Source: Microtetraspora glauca (GTDB taxonomy: Bacteria > Actinomycetota > Actinomycetes > Streptomycetales > Streptomycetaceae). Taken from it: 64,000 nucleotides of DNA. Below the pieces are notes generated by a model that saw only the letters and a program-made list of their open reading frames with translations, searched no databases and had not been told where the DNA came from. Both the position numbers and the translations under genes were made by a program. Below, piece after piece: positions 18,372-26,468 of the stretch; within the stretch, counting starts at the first letter, position 1; each line of letters starts with the position of its first letter. Location: assembly GCA_000721275.1 (NCBI GenBank), contig JOFO01000011.1, positions 1-64,000 of the forward strand, written 5' to 3'.

Positions 18372-20123
18372 GTGCTCTTCGAGGTCTGGGCGCCGCACGC
18401 CCGCGACCGGGTGACCCTGGAGCTGAACGGCACCGGGCACCCCCTCGACCGCGATCCGCTGCGGGACGGCTGGTGGACGGGCACCGTCCCGGCCGCCGAC
18501 GGGGACCGGTACGGCTTCCGCCTCGACGACGGGCCCGTCCGGCCGGATCCGCGCGGCCGCCGGCTGCCGGACGGGCCGGACGGGCTGAGCGCGGTCGTGG
18601 ACCACGCGGCGTACGCCTGGCGGCACGAGCCGCCGCGGCTGCGGCTGCGCGGCGCGGTCCTGTACGAGCTGCACGTCGGCACGTTCACCCCGGAGGGCAC
18701 CCTCGACGCCGCCGCGGCGCGGCTCGGGGAGCTCGCCGGGCTCGGGATCACCCATGTGGAGCTGATGCCGCTCTGCCCGTTCCCCGGGGTGCGCGGCTGG
18801 GGGTACGACGGGGTGGCGCCGTGGGCGGTGCACGAGCCGTACGGCGGGCCGGAGGCGCTGAAGCGGTTCACGGACACCGCGCACGGCCTGGGCATGGGCG
18901 TGGTCCTCGACGTGGTCCACAACCACCTGGGCCCGTCCGGGAACCACCTCCCGGTCTACGGCCCGTACTTCACCGAGACGCACCACACGCCGTGGGGCGC
19001 GGCGGTGAACCTGGACGCGCCGGGCTCGGACGAGGTGCGGGCGTACTTCCTGGGCAGCGCGCTGGCGTGGCTGCGGGACTACCGGATCGACGGGCTGCGG
19101 CTGGACGCGGTGCACGCGCTCGCCGACGACCGCGCGCTGACGTTCCTGGAGGAACTGTCAGCGGCGGTCGACGAGTTGGCGCGGGAGCAGGGCCGCCAGC
19201 ACTTCCTGGTCGCCGAGTCCGACCAGGGCGACCCGCGCACCACGACCCCGCGCGCGCTCGGCGGGCTGGGCCTGCACGCCCAGTGGAACGACGACTTCCA
19301 CCACGCCCTGCACTGCGCGCTGACCGGCGAGTCCCAGGGCTACTACGCGGACTTCGCGCGCGCCCCGATGGCCGCGCTCGCGAAGACCCTCACCCGGGTG
19401 TTCTTCCACGACGGCACGTACTCGTCGTTCCGCGGCCGGCACCACGGCCGGCCGGTCGACCGCGAGCGCACCCCCGCCCACCGCTTCCTCGGCTACGCGC
19501 AGACCCACGACCAGATCGGCAACCGGGCGCTGGGGGACCGCCTCTCGGCGTCGCTCTCCCCCGGGCTGCTGGCCTGCGCGGCGGCGCTGGTGCTGACCGG
19601 GCCGTCGGTGCCGATGCTGTTCATGGGCGAGGAGTGGGGCGCCCGCACCCCCTGGCAGTACTTCACCGACCACACCGACCCGGAGCTGGCGGAGGCGGTG
19701 CGCCGGGGCAGGCGGCGGGAGTTCGCCGCGCACGGCTGGGACGAGGACGAGGTGCCGGATCCGCAGGACCCGGCGACCCGGGACCGCTCGGTCCTGGACC
19801 GGTCGGAGCGGGAGCGGGACCCGCACCGGCGGATCCTCGCGTGGCACCGGGAGCTGATCGCGCTGCGCCGCACGCTGCCCGACCTGACCGACCCGGACCT
19901 GGGCGCGGTGCGGGTCGCCTTCGACGAGGAGGCCCGCTGGCTGGTCTTCCGGCGCGGCGACGTGCGGGTGGCGGTCAACCTGGGCGAGGAGCCGGCCGCC
20001 ATCCCGCTGGGCTCCAACGGGCGGGACCGGGTCCTCGCCGCGTGGGAGCCGACCGAGGCGCCGGGTCCGGACGGGCTGCTGCGCCTCGGCGGCGAGTCGG
20101 CGGTGGTCCTCGCCGACGGGTGA
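18372..20123 (+). CDS. treZ: Malto-oligosyltrehalose trehalohydrolase TreZ
   Basis: A 583-residue GH13 enzyme that cleaves trehalose from maltooligosyl trehalose made by TreY. Landmarks are the N-terminal FEVWAPHARDRV beta-sandwich, LYELHVGTFTPEGT, VLDVVHNHLGPSGN, IDGLRLDAVHAL (nucleophile Asp), LVAESDQGDPR (acid/base Glu) and QTHDQIGNRALGDRL. GTG 18372 follows GAGGAG at 18359-18364 and gives the standard short N-terminus; an ATG-like start 13 codons earlier is unlikely. It is separated from treY by 3.6 kb of other genes, so the pathway genes are clustered but not in one operon. Confidence 0.93.
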   Translation: MLFEVWAPHARDRVTLELNGTGHPLDRDPLRDGWWTGTVPAADGDRYGFRLDDGPVRPDPRGRRLPDGPDGLSAVVDHAAYAWRHEPPRLRLRGAVLYELHVGTFTPEGTLDAAAARLGELAGLGITHVELMPLCPFPGVRGWGYDGVAPWAVHEPYGGPEALKRFTDTAHGLGMGVVLDVVHNHLGPSGNHLPVYGPYFTETHHTPWGAAVNLDAPGSDEVRAYFLGSALAWLRDYRIDGLRLDAVHALADDRALTFLEELSAAVDELAREQGRQHFLVAESDQGDPRTTTPRALGGLGLHAQWNDDFHHALHCALTGESQGYYADFARAPMAALAKTLTRVFFHDGTYSSFRGRHHGRPVDRERTPAHRFLGYAQTHDQIGNRALGDRLSASLSPGLLACAAALVLTGPSVPMLFMGEEWGARTPWQYFTDHTDPELAEAVRRGRRREFAAHGWDEDEVPDPQDPATRDRSVLDRSERERDPHRRILAWHRELIALRRTLPDLTDPDLGAVRVAFDEEARWLVFRRGDVRVAVNLGEEPAAIPLGSNGRDRVLAAWEPTEAPGPDGLLRLGGESAVVLADG

Positions 20124-20141
20124 CCCCGGAGGGGCGGCCGG

Positions 20142-21293
20142 CTACTCGACGATCGCCATCTCGTGCGGGGTGTCGTTGAAGCGGCGGCCGGTGCCGTCCT
20201 CGGTGAGGGTGACGATGTCCTCGATGCGGACGCCGAAGCGGCCCGGCAGGTAGACGCCGGGTTCGATGGAGAAGCACATGCCGGGGACGACGGGCCGCGT
20301 CTCGCCCTCGATCATGTAGGGCGGTTCGTGGGTGGTGACGCCGATGCCGTGGCCGGTGCGGTGGATGAAGTACTCGCCGTACCCGGCGTCGGCGATGACC
20401 CGGCGGGCGGCGCGGTCGACGTCCTGGCAGGCGACGCCGGCCCTCACGGCCTCGAAGCCGGCCTGCTGGGCCTCGCGGACGAGGTCGTGGACGCGGCGCT
20501 CCTCGTCGGTGGGCTCGCCGACGTGGACGGTGCGGGTGGTGTCGGAGCCGTAGCCGTGCTTGAGGCCGCCGAAGTCGAGGACGACCATGTCGCCGCGTTC
20601 GATGACCCGCTCGCCGGCCTCGTGGTGCGGGTTGGCCCCGTTGGGCCCGGAGCCGACGACGGTGAAGTCGACCTGGGAGTGGCCGAAGTCCAGGAGCAGC
20701 CGGGCGAGGTCGGCGGCGACCTCGGTCTCGCGGCGGCCCGCGAACCGCACCTTCAGGATCTCCTCGTACGCCCGGTCGGCGGCGGCCCCGGCGGCGGCGA
20801 TCCGGTCCAGTTCGTGCGCGTCCTTCACGGCCCGCAGCATCGGCAGGGCCTCGGTGAGGGAGACGTACGAGGTGCCCGGCAGGGCCTGCTGGAGGCCGAG
20901 GAGGTGCAGGGCCCAGGTGTTGTCGCTGACGCCGAAGCGGCCCCCGGCGTCGAGCAGCGGGGCGGTGGCGGCGTACGGGTCCTGGCCGTCGGTCCAGTCG
21001 CGGAGGGTCAGCGCGGGCGCGCCGGCGGCCTTCTCGGCGTCCGGGGCCTCCAGGGTGGGGACGACGAGGACGGGGTCGCGGCCGGGGGCGATCACGAGGA
21101 CGGTGAGGCGTTCGGTGATCGCGGTGGGCCGGTAGCCGGTGAGGTACACGAGGTCGGGGCCGGGGGCGACGAGCAGTCCGGCGAGCCCGGCGTCGGCGGC
21201 GGAGGCCGCCGCCCGGTCCATCCGGGCGCGGTGGTCGTCGGCGGTGAAGGGGACGGGGGCGTCGTCGGAGCGTGCGGCCGGGGTGCTCGTCAT
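20142..21293 (-). CDS. M24 family Xaa-Pro aminopeptidase
   Basis: A 383-residue peptidase with a creatinase-like N-terminal domain and a pita-bread catalytic domain. Metal ligands are visible: VVLDFGGLKHGYGSDTTRTV (two Asp), HRTGHGIGVTTHE (His), SIEPGVYLPGRFGVRIED (two Glu). It releases N-terminal residues preceding proline in the cytoplasm. ATG 21293 lies behind AAGGAGAG; an in-frame ATG 15 codons upstream would start a Pro/Arg-rich extension. It converges with treZ, 18 bases apart. Confidence 0.92.
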   Translation of the reverse strand: MTSTPAARSDDAPVPFTADDHRARMDRAAASAADAGLAGLLVAPGPDLVYLTGYRPTAITERLTVLVIAPGRDPVLVVPTLEAPDAEKAAGAPALTLRDWTDGQDPYAATAPLLDAGGRFGVSDNTWALHLLGLQQALPGTSYVSLTEALPMLRAVKDAHELDRIAAAGAAADRAYEEILKVRFAGRRETEVAADLARLLLDFGHSQVDFTVVGSGPNGANPHHEAGERVIERGDMVVLDFGGLKHGYGSDTTRTVHVGEPTDEERRVHDLVREAQQAGFEAVRAGVACQDVDRAARRVIADAGYGEYFIHRTGHGIGVTTHEPPYMIEGETRPVVPGMCFSIEPGVYLPGRFGVRIEDIVTLTEDGTGRRFNDTPHEMAIVE

Positions 21294-21381
21294 GGGGCGG
21301 TCTCTCCTTCGCGGCGGCGGGCGGGCGTCTTCCGGCATCCTCCCCGCCGGGCCCGCGCGCCGCGACCGCTCCGGGCGCCGG

Positions 21382-22341
21382 TCAGCGCGGGCCGGGCCCC
21401 TGGGCGATGAGCCGTTCGAGCAGGTCCTGGAAGTCGTCGCCGACGACGATCCGCAGGCCGCCGCCCTCCTCGTCGTGCTCGCTGAGCTGGGTGAGGGTGC
21501 CGTCCCGCCACCAGAAGACGTAGGGGCTGATGGCGCCCGGGGTGTCCTCGTACTCGGCGGCGGCGAAGGAGGCCATGGCGCCGAGCGCCGGGATGATCGT
21601 GGTGTCGCGGATGGGGTGGAAGGCGATCTGGTGCCGGAAGGGCAGGGCGACGAGCGCGCCGTGCTCGCCGAGCGGCAGCCCGGTGACCCGCTCGGCGAGG
21701 GCGTCGAGGTCGAGGACGCGGCTGGCGGTGTAGAAGGAGTCGCCGACGACGACCTCGAAGGTCATGCCGTCGGCGTCGCGGACGGTCTCGTGGTCCTCGA
21801 CGGGCAGTCCGCGCAGGTTCTTCAGGGCGCGGGCGCGCAGCTGGGCGGGGTCGCCGAGCCGGTCGAGGGCGTCGTCGGTGAGCATCATGACGCTCTCCGG
21901 CAGGTCGAGCGCCAGCACCTCGTACAGCCCGGGGGCGAGGGTCCGGGCGTAGCCGAAGGCGCCGGGGTCGATGCCGTCGGCGCTGACGACCCGGGGGTAG
22001 AGCTGGGCGCGGATCTGCTCGGGCGGCAGCGTGTCGAGGGCGGACGGGCCGTCCAGGGTGCGGACGACGAGGGTGACGTGACGGCGGATCAGCTCGGGCC
22101 AGACGCGGGGTCCGCGCCGGTCGCGGTGGCAGACGGCGGCGAGGTTGCCGAGGCCGAAGCTGCGCTGCCGGTCGTCCTGGACGGAGTTCGCGTAGACGGT
22201 GACCTCCAGGCCGAGTTCGGCGAACGCCTCGCGGACGGTGGCCCGGAAGAGCGCCGCCTCGCGCTCGGAGAAGTAGGCGAACTCCGGGTCCCGCGGCGCG
22301 TCCTCGCCGTCCCGCCTGGGTCCCCTGCGCAGCCACCCCAC
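21382..22341 (-). CDS. Conserved hypothetical protein, DUF1444-like
   Basis: A 319-residue soluble protein. Recognisable features are FAYFSEREAALFRATVREAF near the N-terminus, ALDLPESVMMLTDDAL, VVVGDSFYTASRVL and VALPFRHQIAFHPI, consistent with a conserved actinobacterial family that I associate loosely with DUF1444/YtpQ. Function is unknown. GTG 22341 follows GGAAGG nine bases upstream and begins with the WLRRGP sequence usual for the family. It is 80 bases downstream of a TPR gene on the same strand, suggesting one transcript. Confidence 0.75.
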   Translation of the reverse strand: MGWLRRGPRRDGEDAPRDPEFAYFSEREAALFRATVREAFAELGLEVTVYANSVQDDRQRSFGLGNLAAVCHRDRRGPRVWPELIRRHVTLVVRTLDGPSALDTLPPEQIRAQLYPRVVSADGIDPGAFGYARTLAPGLYEVLALDLPESVMMLTDDALDRLGDPAQLRARALKNLRGLPVEDHETVRDADGMTFEVVVGDSFYTASRVLDLDALAERVTGLPLGEHGALVALPFRHQIAFHPIRDTTIIPALGAMASFAAAEYEDTPGAISPYVFWWRDGTLTQLSEHDEEGGGLRIVVGDDFQDLLERLIAQGPGPR

Positions 22342-22421
22342 GTCAGCCCGCCTTCCGTCGCCGTTGCGTTTCAGCGTAGCGAGTGGGGCGGGGCGTCCAC
22401 CGGCCGCCCGGCGAAGTCGGC

Positions 22422-22958
22422 TCAGGAGCCGTCGGGGGCGGTGAGGAGGGCGCGGGCGTAGTGGGCGAGGGAGCGGTTGTAGCGGGGCAGCAGCGGGGCG
22501 AGGGCGCCGAGGGCGAGGGAGGCCGCCTCGCGGTCGCGGCCGGTGTCGGCGAGGGCGAGGGCGAGGAAGGCGTCGACGGCCGGGGCGAGGGCCCGCTCGT
22601 CGGCGTCGAGCCGCGCGTCGGGCAGGTCGCGCTCGGCGGTGAGCAGTTCGACGCTGCGGTCGGGGCGGCCGAGGTTCCGCAGGCTGCTGGCGAGCTGGAT
22701 GACGGCGCGGCGGCGGCGCAGCCCGGTCAGGCCGAGGCCGAGCGCCCGCTCGTAGAGGGCGACGGCCTCGACGGGCAGGCCGGTGGAGTCGTGGGCGGCG
22801 CCCTGCTCGAAGAGGGCGGGGGCGTCGTCGTCGCCGCGCTCGGCGGCGAGCGCGGCGATCCGGGCGCGGAAGTCCTCCGGCGCGTACGTGTCGATCTGCT
22901 CCCAGAGGGCGGCGACCCGCTCCTCCCACCCGGTGGCCCCGGCGCGCTCGTCGTTCAT
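22422..22958 (-). CDS. Tetratricopeptide-repeat protein
   Basis: A 178-residue, all-helical protein of Ala/Leu-rich antiparallel helix pairs: ALFEQGAAHDSTGLPVEAVALYERAL is a clear TPR unit, followed by RRRAVIQLASSLRNLGRPDRSVELL and further weaker repeats. Such proteins are small interaction scaffolds; a close Streptomyces family exists with no assigned role. It lies between two unknown genes on the minus strand and may be part of the same unit. Confidence 0.82.
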   Translation of the reverse strand: MNDERAGATGWEERVAALWEQIDTYAPEDFRARIAALAAERGDDDAPALFEQGAAHDSTGLPVEAVALYERALGLGLTGLRRRRAVIQLASSLRNLGRPDRSVELLTAERDLPDARLDADERALAPAVDAFLALALADTGRDREAASLALGALAPLLPRYNRSLAHYARALLTAPDGS

Positions 22959-22999
22959 GGCGTCACCCTACTCGCGGGCGCCCGCGGCGGCCCGGCCGG

Positions 23000-24079
23000 T
23001 CAGTCGCCGCCTCCGCCGCCACCCCCGCCGTCGCCTCCGCCGCCGCCGTCGCTCCCGGAGTCGCCGCCCGAGTCGCCGGCGTCGCCGCCGTCCGAGCCCC
23101 AGCCGTCGCCGCCGCCCGGCTCGTTGTCGGCCCGGTCGGTGCCGAGGTTGCTGTACCAGGGGCGCGGCCAGTCGGCGTCGGTGGCGAAGGGCTCGTAGCC
23201 CTCGCCGGGCCGCCACTGGGCGGGGAAGCGGGCGAGGCCGGTGGTGTCGCCGAGGCCGAACGCGGCGGCGAAGGCGTGCGCCATGACCGCGTCGAGCGGG
23301 TCGGAGGTCGCCAGGCCGACGGGTCCGAGCGGCAGCAGCTCTCCGGGCCGGGCGGCGGTGCGTCCGCGCGGCGGCCGGGCGATGAGGGCGACCTCCCGGC
23401 CGTCGCGGAACAGCGCCGAGGCGGTCGCGCTCCGCCGGACCAGCTCCCAGCGCTGCCCGGGGAGTTCCGCGAGGACGTGGCTGCGGGACTTGCGGATCTT
23501 GTGCCGTTCGAGGTGGAGGGCGGCCGGGACGTCGCCGACGGTGAGGGTCAGGCCGCGGGACGGGTGGGCTTCCTGCGGGTGGAAGCCGCGCGGCGCCCGG
23601 ATCCGGACGACGGGGGCGTACGGGCCCCACACGTCGACCCGGACGAGGCGCCGGTCGACGGCGACGGTGACGTCCCCGGCCGGGCCGGGCGCGGTCCGCC
23701 GGGCCAGCCACAGCGGCACGCCCTCGGCGGCGGCCCGCCGGCCCAGCTCGGCGACCCGCTCGGGCCCGCCGCTCAGCCGGACGGCGAGCTGCCCCAGCTC
23801 GTGCGCGAACGCGGCGGCGCGGCGCACCTTGAGCGGGACGCCGGTGCCGGAGGCGCGCGTCAGCGGCACGACGCCGGGCCCTTCCTCCAGCCGGTCCAGC
23901 GTGCGCTCGGACCCGCCGCCGCCGAGCCACCGCCCGCGCTGGTACGCCTCCGCCATCGCGGCCAGGTTCAGTTCGGCGTGCGGGGTGAACCGGCCGCCCC
24001 TGCGGATGCCGCTCGCGGTCAGCTCGACCGTCCTGGCCAGCGGGTTCCTCGACCGCTCGCCGTAGAGAATGTCCGTCAC
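23000..24079 (-). CDS. Hypothetical protein with Gly/Asp/Ser-rich C-terminal tail
   Basis: A 359-residue product starting MTDILYGERSRNPLARTVEL at GTG 24079 behind AGGGGGA. The main body (to about residue 310) is alpha/beta with RPPRGRTAARPGELLPLGP and MAHAFAAAFGLGDTTGLARFP segments I cannot assign. The last 50 residues are almost only Gly, Asp and Ser, presumably disordered. No signal peptide or membrane span is seen. A Gly-rich tail of a different type ends the membrane protein at 61319-62332; I see no other similarity. Confidence 0.7.
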   Translation of the reverse strand: MTDILYGERSRNPLARTVELTASGIRRGGRFTPHAELNLAAMAEAYQRGRWLGGGGSERTLDRLEEGPGVVPLTRASGTGVPLKVRRAAAFAHELGQLAVRLSGGPERVAELGRRAAAEGVPLWLARRTAPGPAGDVTVAVDRRLVRVDVWGPYAPVVRIRAPRGFHPQEAHPSRGLTLTVGDVPAALHLERHKIRKSRSHVLAELPGQRWELVRRSATASALFRDGREVALIARPPRGRTAARPGELLPLGPVGLATSDPLDAVMAHAFAAAFGLGDTTGLARFPAQWRPGEGYEPFATDADWPRPWYSNLGTDRADNEPGGGDGWGSDGGDAGDSGGDSGSDGGGGGDGGGGGGGGD

Positions 24080-24153
24080 GCGGGTCCCCCTGTCGTCGTC
24101 GTGTCCATGATGAGGGACGCCGCCGGCCGGCCGGCAGTTTCCGCCGCGTCCGG

Positions 24154-24792
24154 TCAGTCCAGCGGCACGACGAGGTCGGCGCGGTCGCGGCCCTCGGCGA
24201 CGAGCCGCGCGTTCGCCTCGTCGGAGCGGGCCACCCACGCCTCGGCGTCGGACTCCGCCTTGCCGAAGCGGACGTGGCGGGCGACGAGCCGGGGCACGCG
24301 GACCGCGTCCGGCAGGTCGAGGTACCAGACCTCGTCGAGCAGCGGCCGGACCGCCGCCCAGGGGCCGTCCGCGTGCAGGAGGTAGTTGCCCTCGGTGACG
24401 ACGAGCGGGACGTCCGGCGGGACGGCGATCGATCCGGCGACCGGCTCCTCCAGGGTCCGGTCGAAGGCGGGCGCGTAGACGACGGTGCCGGGCTCGGGGG
24501 TGCGCAGCCGGGCCAGCAGCGCGGCGTACCCGGCGGCGTCGAAGGTGTCGGGCGCGCCCTTGCGGCCGGTGCGCCCGAGCCGTTCCAGCTCGGCGCCGGC
24601 GAGGTGGAAGCCGTCCATGGGCACGAGCACGGCGAGCCCGTCCAGCCGCTCGACGAGCCGGCCGGCGAGCGTGGACTTCCCGGCGCCGGGCGGTCCGGCG
24701 AGTCCGAGCAGGCGCCGCCCCGGGCCGTCGGAGGCGAGTCGCCGGGCCCGTGCGACGAGCCGTTCGAACCGGGGTGCGTCCAGGGCGGCCAT
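24154..24792 (-). CDS. P-loop nucleoside/pantothenate-kinase-like phosphotransferase
   Basis: A 212-residue protein with Walker A GLAGPPGAGKSTLA at about residues 30-43, a VPMDGFHLAG segment typical of the uridine kinase/FrcK group, and VVTEGNYLLHADGPW. These belong to the nucleoside/nucleotide kinase family with a phosphoribulokinase-uridine kinase fold. The exact substrate (nucleoside, fructose or pantothenate) is not readable. It lies 74 bases upstream of the Gly-tail gene on the same strand and is divergent from the VOC gene. Confidence 0.85.
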   Translation of the reverse strand: MAALDAPRFERLVARARRLASDGPGRRLLGLAGPPGAGKSTLAGRLVERLDGLAVLVPMDGFHLAGAELERLGRTGRKGAPDTFDAAGYAALLARLRTPEPGTVVYAPAFDRTLEEPVAGSIAVPPDVPLVVTEGNYLLHADGPWAAVRPLLDEVWYLDLPDAVRVPRLVARHVRFGKAESDAEAWVARSDEANARLVAEGRDRADLVVPLD

Positions 24793-25006
24793 GGGCGCAT
24801 TCTCGCACCGGGCGGCGGCGCGCCGGGGTCCGGGCGGGCGCTCCCTCCCCCACCCCTCGCACGGCCCCTGTCACGCCCCTGGTCCAGACCGGTGTCCGCC
24901 CCTCCCCCGACCCTCGTGCCGACCCTCGGCGGGTCGAGGGTCGCGGCGGGCGTGTCGCGGGTCCGCGCGGGTGGGGCGGCCGGGGGGCGCGCATTACGTT
25001 GGGGGA

Positions 25007-25432
25007 ATGCCGTCCATCGCACTCGTCACGCTCGTCGTCCGTGATTACGACGAGGCCCTCGCCTTCTACACCGACGCCCTCGGCTTCGAGCTCGTCGAGG
25101 ACACCGACCGGGGCGACGGCTCCCGCTGGGTCGTCGTCCGCCCGCGCGGCTCCGGCGGGCTGGGCGGCCTCGGGAACGCGGGCCTCCTGCTGGCCCGCGC
25201 CCGCACCGAGGACGAGGAGGCGGCCGTCGGCAACCAGTCGGGCGGCCGGGTCGCGTTCTTCCTGCACACCGACGACTTCGCCCGCGACCACGCCCGCATG
25301 ACGGCCGCCGGGGTGAGGTTCCTGGAGGAGCCCCGGCACGAGCCGTACGGCTCGGTCGCCGTCTTCGAGGACCTGTACGGCAACCGCTGGGACCTCCTCC
25401 AGCCGGCGGAGGGCTCCCCTAGCGGTACGTGA
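25007..25432 (+). CDS. VOC superfamily (glyoxalase/bleomycin-resistance fold) protein
   Basis: A 141-residue, single-module VOC protein: ALVTLVVRDYDEALAFYTDALGFELVED at the N-terminus and GSVAVFEDLYGNRWDLLQ with the C-terminal metal Glu region. Such proteins are small metalloenzymes or ligand-sequestering proteins; no specific role can be assigned. ATG 25007 is preceded by GGGGGA, very close to the start, so translation may be partly leaderless. Its end overlaps the opposite-strand membrane gene by 14 bases. Confidence 0.85.
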   Translation: MPSIALVTLVVRDYDEALAFYTDALGFELVEDTDRGDGSRWVVVRPRGSGGLGGLGNAGLLLARARTEDEEAAVGNQSGGRVAFFLHTDDFARDHARMTAAGVRFLEEPRHEPYGSVAVFEDLYGNRWDLLQPAEGSPSGT

Positions 25433-26036
25433 GCGGGGACCCGCCCCGGCCGCCCTTCATCCGGACCACGGGCGCCTGCCGGTCGCCGTTCCCCTGCGGG
25501 CCCATCCGCTGGACCACCGCGTGGAACTCCGCCGACGGGTCGCCGATCGCCCGGACGACCAGCCCGGCGAGGTGCCGCAGCTCGTCGAGGTCCGGCAGGG
25601 TCACGACGGCGGTGGAGCCGGCGGCCGTCTGCACGACCAGCACGGGCCGGGCGGGGGCGAACACGTCCTTCAGCGCGACGAAGGCCGCCCCGGCGAGGAC
25701 GGCGACGAGCAGCGGGAACCCGAGGCCGCCGGGCACCGCGCCGCCCTGCACGGAGCTGATCCCGATGACGGCCAGGCCGAGCACGAGCAGCCAGCGCAGC
25801 AGCGCGTCGGGCTTGACCCGGGCCACCTCCACCGAGGTCAGGTGCCGCAGCGGCAGCGCCGCCCCGCCGATCCACAGCACGCCCTCGCGCACCCGCAGGT
25901 CGACCGAGCGGGGGCCGCGCGGCTTCGCCGGCCCGCCGTGCGCGAGCCAGGGCCGCCGGGTCGGCGGATCGGCGGGCGGGGGTCCCGGGGCGTCCCCGGG
26001 TCCGGGCGGCGTGCCGGGGCCGTTCGTCGTGTCCAT
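25419..26036 (-). CDS. DUF6232-like membrane protein
   Basis: A 205-residue protein with a Pro-rich N-terminal 50 residues, a short beta region (VREGVLWIGGAALPLRHLTSV) and two hydrophobic spans (LLRWLLVLGLAVIGISSV and FPLLVAVLAGAAFVALKDVF), then a soluble tail ending in basic residues. The arrangement fits the DUF6232 family of actinobacterial membrane proteins, function unknown. ATG 26036 follows GGGGGAC; the upstream in-frame ATG at 26156 has no family support. Confidence 0.75.
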   Translation of the reverse strand: MDTTNGPGTPPGPGDAPGPPPADPPTRRPWLAHGGPAKPRGPRSVDLRVREGVLWIGGAALPLRHLTSVEVARVKPDALLRWLLVLGLAVIGISSVQGGAVPGGLGFPLLVAVLAGAAFVALKDVFAPARPVLVVQTAAGSTAVVTLPDLDELRHLAGLVVRAIGDPSAEFHAVVQRMGPQGNGDRQAPVVRMKGGRGGSPLTYR

Positions 26037-26287
26037 CCGCAGTCCCCCGTGTCTCGTCCGCGCGCGTCCCGCACGCGGGTCACCGTGCCGCACTCCTGTG
26101 CGCCCGTGACCATTGAGCACGCGAACACCCGTTCTGCACAGGCGAGTTACGGCCATACGCGCGGGCCCCGGAAAACCGCTGTCGCCTCCCGCCCCCGGCT
26201 CCCTACACTCCCGTCACGGCCCGCCGACCGGCGCGCGCCGCCGCGAGCCGTTCCGTTCGACCGACCCGGAGAGGGGGGAAGCCGACC

Positions 26288-26374
26288 ATGCGTCACCCGT
26301 ACGCCACCGCCGTCGCCGTCCTCCCCCGCGCCCGCCGGTACGACGTGATCCTCGCCTCTTCCGCCCGCCGGTGA
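26288..26374 (+). CDS. 28-codon leader ORF upstream of the EF-G paralogue
   Basis: A strong GAGAGGGGGGAA site at about 26269-26280 precedes ATG 26288. The frame encodes 28 residues beginning [13 protein letters not shown] and ending in ASSARR before TGA 26372-26374. It lies 94 bases before the GTG of the EF-G-like gene, and a 9-bp stem overlaps its stop codon. The arrangement suggests translation- or stalling-dependent control. Leader peptides of similar length precede tet(M)-type ribosome protection genes; the comparison is by architecture only. No homologue is known to me. Confidence 0.5.
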   Translation: MRHPYATAVAVLPRARRYDVILASSARR

Positions 26375-26394
26375 CGGCTGCGCGCCCGTCACCG
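26369..26394 (+). promoter_or_regulatory. 9-bp stem-loop overlapping the leader ORF stop codon
   Basis: CGGTGACGG at 26369-26377 pairs exactly with CCGTCACCG at 26386-26394 around an 8-base loop. A ribosome terminating at TGA 26372-26374 would melt the stem, and one stalled earlier would leave it intact. A second short stem (GACGC/GCGTC, 26405-26420) follows. This could be an attenuator; there is no T-run, so transcription termination would have to be non-canonical. Confidence 0.45.
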
Positions 26395-26468
26395 CAGGCC
26401 CGCCGACGCCCTCCCGCGTCCGGGAATCGCGCTGCCCTGTCCCGTACAGCAGCGAAAGGCACACCACC

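Noticed and set aside
23000..23150. Gly/Asp/Ser-coding repetitive DNA as a satellite repeat
   Set aside because: It is in frame, degenerate and simply encodes a low-complexity C-terminal tail.
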